From: Vreelandella aquamarina
GTDB lineage: Bacteria; Pseudomonadota; Gammaproteobacteria; Pseudomonadales; Halomonadaceae
Direction: 5' to 3'
Length of the DNA: 64,000 nt
Assembly (NCBI RefSeq): GCF_020075495.1
Contig: NZ_JABYQT010000014.1
Coordinates: forward strand, 1 to 64,000
Under the pieces are notes generated by a model. That model made no database searches. It worked only from the letters and a program-made list of their open reading frames with translations, and was not told where the DNA came from. The position numbers and the translations under genes are program-made. Positions 60,155-64,000 of the stretch are shown here, one piece after another; position 1 is the first letter of the stretch; each line of letters begins with the position of its first letter.

Positions 60155-62828
60155 CGGCTCTCCTTGGGTCGGTCTCCAATAGTGGCAGGGCAATGATGAT
60201 GGCGGTGCCCCGCCCGCTTTCTGCAGTATCGGCACTGATCGAACCGCCGTGCGCGCCGATCATGCCGCGGCAGATCGCAAGGCCCAGACCACTGCCGTGA
60301 GCGCTGCGGTCGCCATCGCCACCGCTGTAGAACATGTCGAATACCTGCTCACGCAGATCGTGCGAAATACCCGGCCCCTGATCCTCGATGGTGATGACCA
60401 GCGTCGCGGGCTCTGCCTCACGCAGATGCGCCTTGATATAAAGCTCCCCACCCGGCGGTGAAAATCGCTGGGCGTTATCCAGCACGTTGACCAGCGCCTG
60501 TTCGATCAGCGCCGGATGAACGTACAAGAGCGGCAGGGAGGCAGGCCACGACCGGCGCACCGTGACGTGCTTCAAGGAGTGCTCCAGGCGTTTGAGCGCC
60601 GAGTTGATCAGGTCCTCGAACGCCACCCAGTCACGCTCGAGCTTGAGCGTGCCGTGCCCCAGGCGCGTCATGTCCAGAAGATTCTGGATATAGCGGTTGA
60701 GCCGCTCGCTTTCGGACAGGATACCGTCGAGCAGTTCGCGCTGGTCACTGTCACTGAGCTGTGGCTTGAGCTCGATCAGCGAGCTGGTCGCCCCGATGAT
60801 CGAGGCAAGCGGCGTGCGCAGATCGTGGGAGACCGAGGAAAGCAGCGCCGAGCGCAGCCGCTCGTTCTCCTCGGACACCCGGGTGGCGTTGAGCTCGGCC
60901 ACCAAGCGGGTACGCTCCAGCGCCATGCTGAGCTGGCGCACCAAGGTATCCATCAGCGCTTCCTGCTCGTGGCTCAAGGCCTTGGGAGCCGCCGACAGCT
61001 TGAGCGCCAGCATGCCCACGCCTTGCCCCTGCACGGTCAACGGCGTCAGGCGCCAGGCCTGCTGGCTGAGGGTCTGGGTGCCTCGTCCGCTGGGTTTCTG
61101 GTGCTGCCAGCTCCATACCGCGGCCTGCCGGGCGGTGATGTCCAGGTGCTCGGAGGCCGGCAGCGCGTGCAATACGCGCACTTCGCTGGCACTTTCGGCG
61201 CTCTCGAGAAAGGCGGTGGGCACCGCAAAGCAGTCCACCAGGGTATCCACCCCCACCTTGGCAACGCCACCGCTGTCGGTGGCCATGGAGAGCTGCTCGG
61301 CGTAGCGCAGCAGCAGCCGGGTCTGGTCACGGCTTGCGCGCAGCGCCATGAGTCGCTGCCGCCCGCGCCCGGCAAGCTGGCCCACCACCAGGGCCACCAG
61401 AAAGAACAGCACCACCGTCAGCAGCTGGCCGCGCTCCACCATCGCAAAGGTCAGGCGCGGCTGGGTAAAGAAGAAATTGAACGCGAGAAAACCGGCCACA
61501 GCGCTGAACATGGCCATGGTGGTGCCTGCCCATACGGCGCTGAACAGAACCGCGGCCAGAAACACCAGCGACAGATTGGCAAGCTCCAGCCAGGGCTCCA
61601 GCAAAAGCGCCACGCAAAGCGATGCCGCCACGCCCAGGCTGGTGGCAATGAACTGAGGAGGACGCAGCCGTAAACCCAGACGGCGCAGCGGCCGACGGCG
61701 ATTGCCGCTCCCCTTGGCCACCACGACGATATCGAATGCGCCGGCGCGGGCCAGCAGCCTCTGCGCCAGTGGCCGCGACCATGGCCATCCGCGGCGCCGA
61801 GCCTTGCGCCCCACCACGATCGTGGTGGCATTGATGGCGCGGGCGTAATTGAGCACTTCACTCAGTTCACTTTGCCCCTGCAGACGTAGCGAATCACCGC
61901 CCAATCGGGCCACCAGGCTGAAGGTCTGTTCAACCGCCAGCTGCTCGCCGGCGCGGTCGTCGCCCCTGTCTACATAGACGGCGCGCCACACCGCCAGACG
62001 CCGTTCGGCCATCCGGTGGGCCGCGCGCACCAGCGATATATCCTCGTCACCGCCGTTGATGACCACGACCAGGTGCGGCCTGACCGGCCAGGGCCCCGGC
62101 CGGCCGCCAGCGTCCATGGCGACCTTGACATCGGCATCGACCCGCTCGGCCATGGTCTGTATGGCCAGCTCGCGCAGCGCGTTGAGGTTCGACTCGTTGA
62201 AATATCCCTCCATGGCGGCCCGAGCCTGCTCGGGGATGTACACCTTGCCACGCCTCAGGCGCTCGAGTAACTCGTCGGGAGTGAGGTCAACCAACGATAC
62301 ATCGCGGGCGCGCTCGAGCAGCGTATCGGGCACGGTTTCGCGCATGCGAATACCGGTAATCCGGGCGACATCGTCATTGAGGCTCTCCAGATGCTGGACA
62401 TTGACCGTGGTCCACACATCGATGCCCGCGTCCAGAAGCTCCTCGATATCCTGATAGCGTCTGGCATGACGGCTGCCGGGGATATTGCGATGGGCAAGTT
62501 CATCCACCAGCAGAATGCCGGGGCGCCGCGCCAGGGCGGCATCGAGATCGAACTCGTGAAACGTTCGTCCGTGGTGCTGCAAAGGCGAAAGCGCAATGCG
62601 CGCCATCCCCTCGCACAGCGCCTCGGTGTCGGCACGCCCGTGGGACTCGACCACGCCGATCACGATATCCTCGCCCTCTTCCATGCGCTCGCGCGCGGTG
62701 CGAAGCATGGTGTAGGTCTTGCCGACGCCAGGAGCGGCGCCCAGGAATACACGCAAACAGCCACGCGCCTCCCGGCGCGCGGCTTTGAGTAACGCATCGG
62801 GATCGGGCCGTTGATCCACTGAGTACAT
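60144..62828 (-). CDS. kdpD: Sensor histidine kinase KdpD
   Basis: An 894-residue membrane sensor. It has an N-terminal KdpD domain with Walker A GAAPGVGK (30-37) and LLVDELAHRNIPGSRH, then a Usp-like domain. About four helices lie at residues 390-490 (VAASLCVALLLEPW, LVFLAAVLFSAVWAG), followed by a GAF-like part, a His-kinase box SSVSHDLRTPLASIIG near residue 667, and ATPase boxes DNAQRFSPPGGEL, DQGPGISHD and GSGLGLAICRG. The ATG at 62828 has GGAG upstream and lies just after the kdpC stop. It senses K+ limitation with KdpE. Confidence 0.96.
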   Translation of the reverse strand: MYSVDQRPDPDALLKAARREARGCLRVFLGAAPGVGKTYTMLRTARERMEEGEDIVIGVVESHGRADTEALCEGMARIALSPLQHHGRTFHEFDLDAALARRPGILLVDELAHRNIPGSRHARRYQDIEELLDAGIDVWTTVNVQHLESLNDDVARITGIRMRETVPDTLLERARDVSLVDLTPDELLERLRRGKVYIPEQARAAMEGYFNESNLNALRELAIQTMAERVDADVKVAMDAGGRPGPWPVRPHLVVVINGGDEDISLVRAAHRMAERRLAVWRAVYVDRGDDRAGEQLAVEQTFSLVARLGGDSLRLQGQSELSEVLNYARAINATTIVVGRKARRRGWPWSRPLAQRLLARAGAFDIVVVAKGSGNRRRPLRRLGLRLRPPQFIATSLGVAASLCVALLLEPWLELANLSLVFLAAVLFSAVWAGTTMAMFSAVAGFLAFNFFFTQPRLTFAMVERGQLLTVVLFFLVALVVGQLAGRGRQRLMALRASRDQTRLLLRYAEQLSMATDSGGVAKVGVDTLVDCFAVPTAFLESAESASEVRVLHALPASEHLDITARQAAVWSWQHQKPSGRGTQTLSQQAWRLTPLTVQGQGVGMLALKLSAAPKALSHEQEALMDTLVRQLSMALERTRLVAELNATRVSEENERLRSALLSSVSHDLRTPLASIIGATSSLIELKPQLSDSDQRELLDGILSESERLNRYIQNLLDMTRLGHGTLKLERDWVAFEDLINSALKRLEHSLKHVTVRRSWPASLPLLYVHPALIEQALVNVLDNAQRFSPPGGELYIKAHLREAEPATLVITIEDQGPGISHDLREQVFDMFYSGGDGDRSAHGSGLGLAICRGMIGAHGGSISADTAESGRGTAIIIALPLLETDPRRADEE

Positions 62829-62832
62829 CGTG

Positions 62833-63498
62833 TCACTCCACGGTGTTTGAAGGGCTATCGTCCTCACCCGAGGCCGCCGGGTAGCGTTCATCAAGGCTTG
62901 CGTTCAGCCGCAGCACGTTGATCACCGGCGCCCCCAGCCAGCCGGTATTCTCAAGGGCGGGCTCAAGCAGTGCGGTCACGCTAGCTTCGTCGATTTGGCG
63001 CACCTGCGCTACCCTTGCCACCTGGAGTCTGGCGGCTTCCGGCGAGATATGCGGGTCAATCCCGGAACCGGAGGCGGTAATCAGATCGACCGGTATCTGA
63101 TCGACACTGACACCTTCACGCCGGGCAATGGTTTGGGCGTCTGCCTCGGCCCGCTCGCGCAGCGCAGCGTTGCCGGGTGCCAGATTGGAGCCGGATACGC
63201 TGGCCGCATCGTTACCCGCGGCGGAGGGGCGGCCGATAAAGTAGCCATCACCGACAAAGGTCTGGGCGACCAGGCGGGAGCCGATGACCCTTCCCGAAGG
63301 ATCCCGCATCAGGCTGCCGCCCGCCTGCTCGGGAAACAGCCAGCCGCCGACGGTGGTGGTGGCCAGGGGGTAGGCAAGCCCCAGCAGCACGGCCATCACG
63401 GCCAGAAAGCGCAGCGCGCTGCTCCAGGAGGCGCGTGTCTGAAGTGCCTCGTCCTTCACGTGTAATGTTTCTTGCGCGACGTTCTCGACGGTTTTCAT
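62833..63498 (-). CDS. kdpC: Potassium-transporting ATPase C chain
   Basis: KdpC is the single-helix assembly subunit of the KdpFABC potassium pump. The 221-residue product has one N-terminal helix (ALRFLAVMAVLLGLAYPLATT) and the family's FPEQAGGSLMRD, SRLVAQTFVGDGYFIGRPSAAG, VPVDLITASGSGIDPHISPEAA (partly read) and NVLRLNASLDERYP. It is a little longer than the usual ~190 residues, due to an extra charged N-terminal part of about 25 residues. It lies 11 bases after kdpB and AGGAG precedes the ATG. Confidence 0.95.
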   Translation of the reverse strand: MKTVENVAQETLHVKDEALQTRASWSSALRFLAVMAVLLGLAYPLATTTVGGWLFPEQAGGSLMRDPSGRVIGSRLVAQTFVGDGYFIGRPSAAGNDAASVSGSNLAPGNAALRERAEADAQTIARREGVSVDQIPVDLITASGSGIDPHISPEAARLQVARVAQVRQIDEASVTALLEPALENTGWLGAPVINVLRLNASLDERYPAASGEDDSPSNTVE

Positions 63499-63509
63499 CG
63501 ATGTTTCTC

Positions 63510-64000
63510 CTAGAGGAACAGGGCGATCAGCATGTCCAGCAGCTTGATGGCAGGAAACGGCAGCAGCAGCCCGCCGAGCCCATAGATGAACAGATTGCGA
63601 CGCAGAAGCTCGGTGGCCGAGGCCGCCTTGACCGACACCCCGCGCAGGGCGAAGGGAATCAGTGCCGGAATGATCAGCGCATTGAACAGCACCGCGGCCA
63701 GCACCGCCGAGGTGGGCGAGTGCAGATGCATCACATCCAGCACGCCAAGCGCCGGGATGCTCGCGGCAAACAGCGCCGGGAGAATGACGAAGTACTTGGC
63801 GACGTCGTTGGCCAGCGAAAACGTGGTCAGCGCTCCCCGGGTCACCAGCAGCTGCTTGCCGATTTCCACCGCGCTGATCAGCTTGCCGGGGTCGGAGTCC
63901 AGATCCACCATGTTGGCGGCTTCGCGGGCGGCCTGAGTGCCCGAGTTCATCGCCAGACCAAGATCGGCCTGGGCAAGCGCCGGGGCATCGTTGGTGCCGT
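63510..64000 (-). CDS. kdpB: Potassium-transporting ATPase B chain, C-terminal part
   Basis: The frame is open to the window edge and encodes the last 163 residues or so of the P-type ATPase subunit. It begins in the hinge motif [20 protein letters not shown] and continues with [15 protein letters not shown], then [19 protein letters not shown] and the final helices. These are diagnostic for KdpB, which couples ATP hydrolysis to K+ import through KdpA. The catalytic Asp and nucleotide domain lie beyond the edge. Confidence 0.95.
   Translation of the reverse strand, partial: GTNDAPALAQADLGLAMNSGTQAAREAANMVDLDSDPGKLISAVEIGKQLLVTRGALTTFSLANDVAKYFVILPALFAASIPALGVLDVMHLHSPTSAVLAAVLFNALIIPALIPFALRGVSVKAASATELLRRNLFIYGLGGLLLPFPAIKLLDMLIALFL

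Overview
The window reads as a chromosome segment of a moderately halophilic gammaproteobacterium, most likely Halomonas or another member of Halomonadaceae. This is inferred from the GC-rich, tightly packed genes, the aerobic-type cobalamin pathway, the Entner-Doudoroff genes carrying HexR-like boxes, and adjacent Trk and Kdp potassium uptake loci. No rRNA, tRNA or CRISPR array was seen.

Region 1 (1-18.98 kb) is about vitamin B12. A compact minus-strand operon (chlID-cobO-cobB-cobW-cobN-cobG-cobH-cobI-cobJ) encodes corrin ring methylation, cobalt insertion and adenosylation. It faces the 3' end of cobK. Next come two FecCD-type ABC transporters tail to tail: a permease/ATPase pair on plus, and btuB-btuF-btuC-btuD on minus. 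The second set is preceded by a clear cobalamin riboswitch.

Region 2 (19.0-33.7 kb) is a lower-GC accessory island. Reading along the minus strand it holds an orphan type VI secretion vgrG, a DUF4123 adaptor, a 1206-residue MIX-type effector with colicin-like membrane segments, and then six tandem paralogues of a two-helix membrane protein, probably an immunity bank. The array ends at a 120-bp IS5-like remnant, followed by a small exported protein and a DUF805 protein. The six paralogues are mosaics: two types of soluble flank are combined with four types of transmembrane cassette.

Region 3 (33.8-39.2 kb) returns to B12: cobT-cbiB-cobD-cobU-cobS-cobC and a degenerate second CobU-like gene, which together make the lower-ligand half of the pathway. 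The T6SS island therefore lies between two B12 loci.

Region 4 (39.3-45.2 kb) is a divergent tripartite RND efflux system, with a perfect 26-bp palindrome in the shared promoter region and an acidic insert in the pump.

Region 5 (45.2-57.7 kb) is sugar-acid catabolism. It has edd-glk, a DgoR-type regulator with dgoD-dgoK-dgoA and a lactonase, a sodium:solute symporter, and zwf-pgl-eda. Two HexR-like boxes mark the Entner-Doudoroff promoters. Two copies of a different 15-bp palindrome mark the regulator and symporter promoters, suggesting one regulon for galactonate-type substrates.

Region 6 (57.9-64 kb) is potassium uptake: trkH on plus, and kdpB (partial)-kdpC-kdpD-kdpE on minus.
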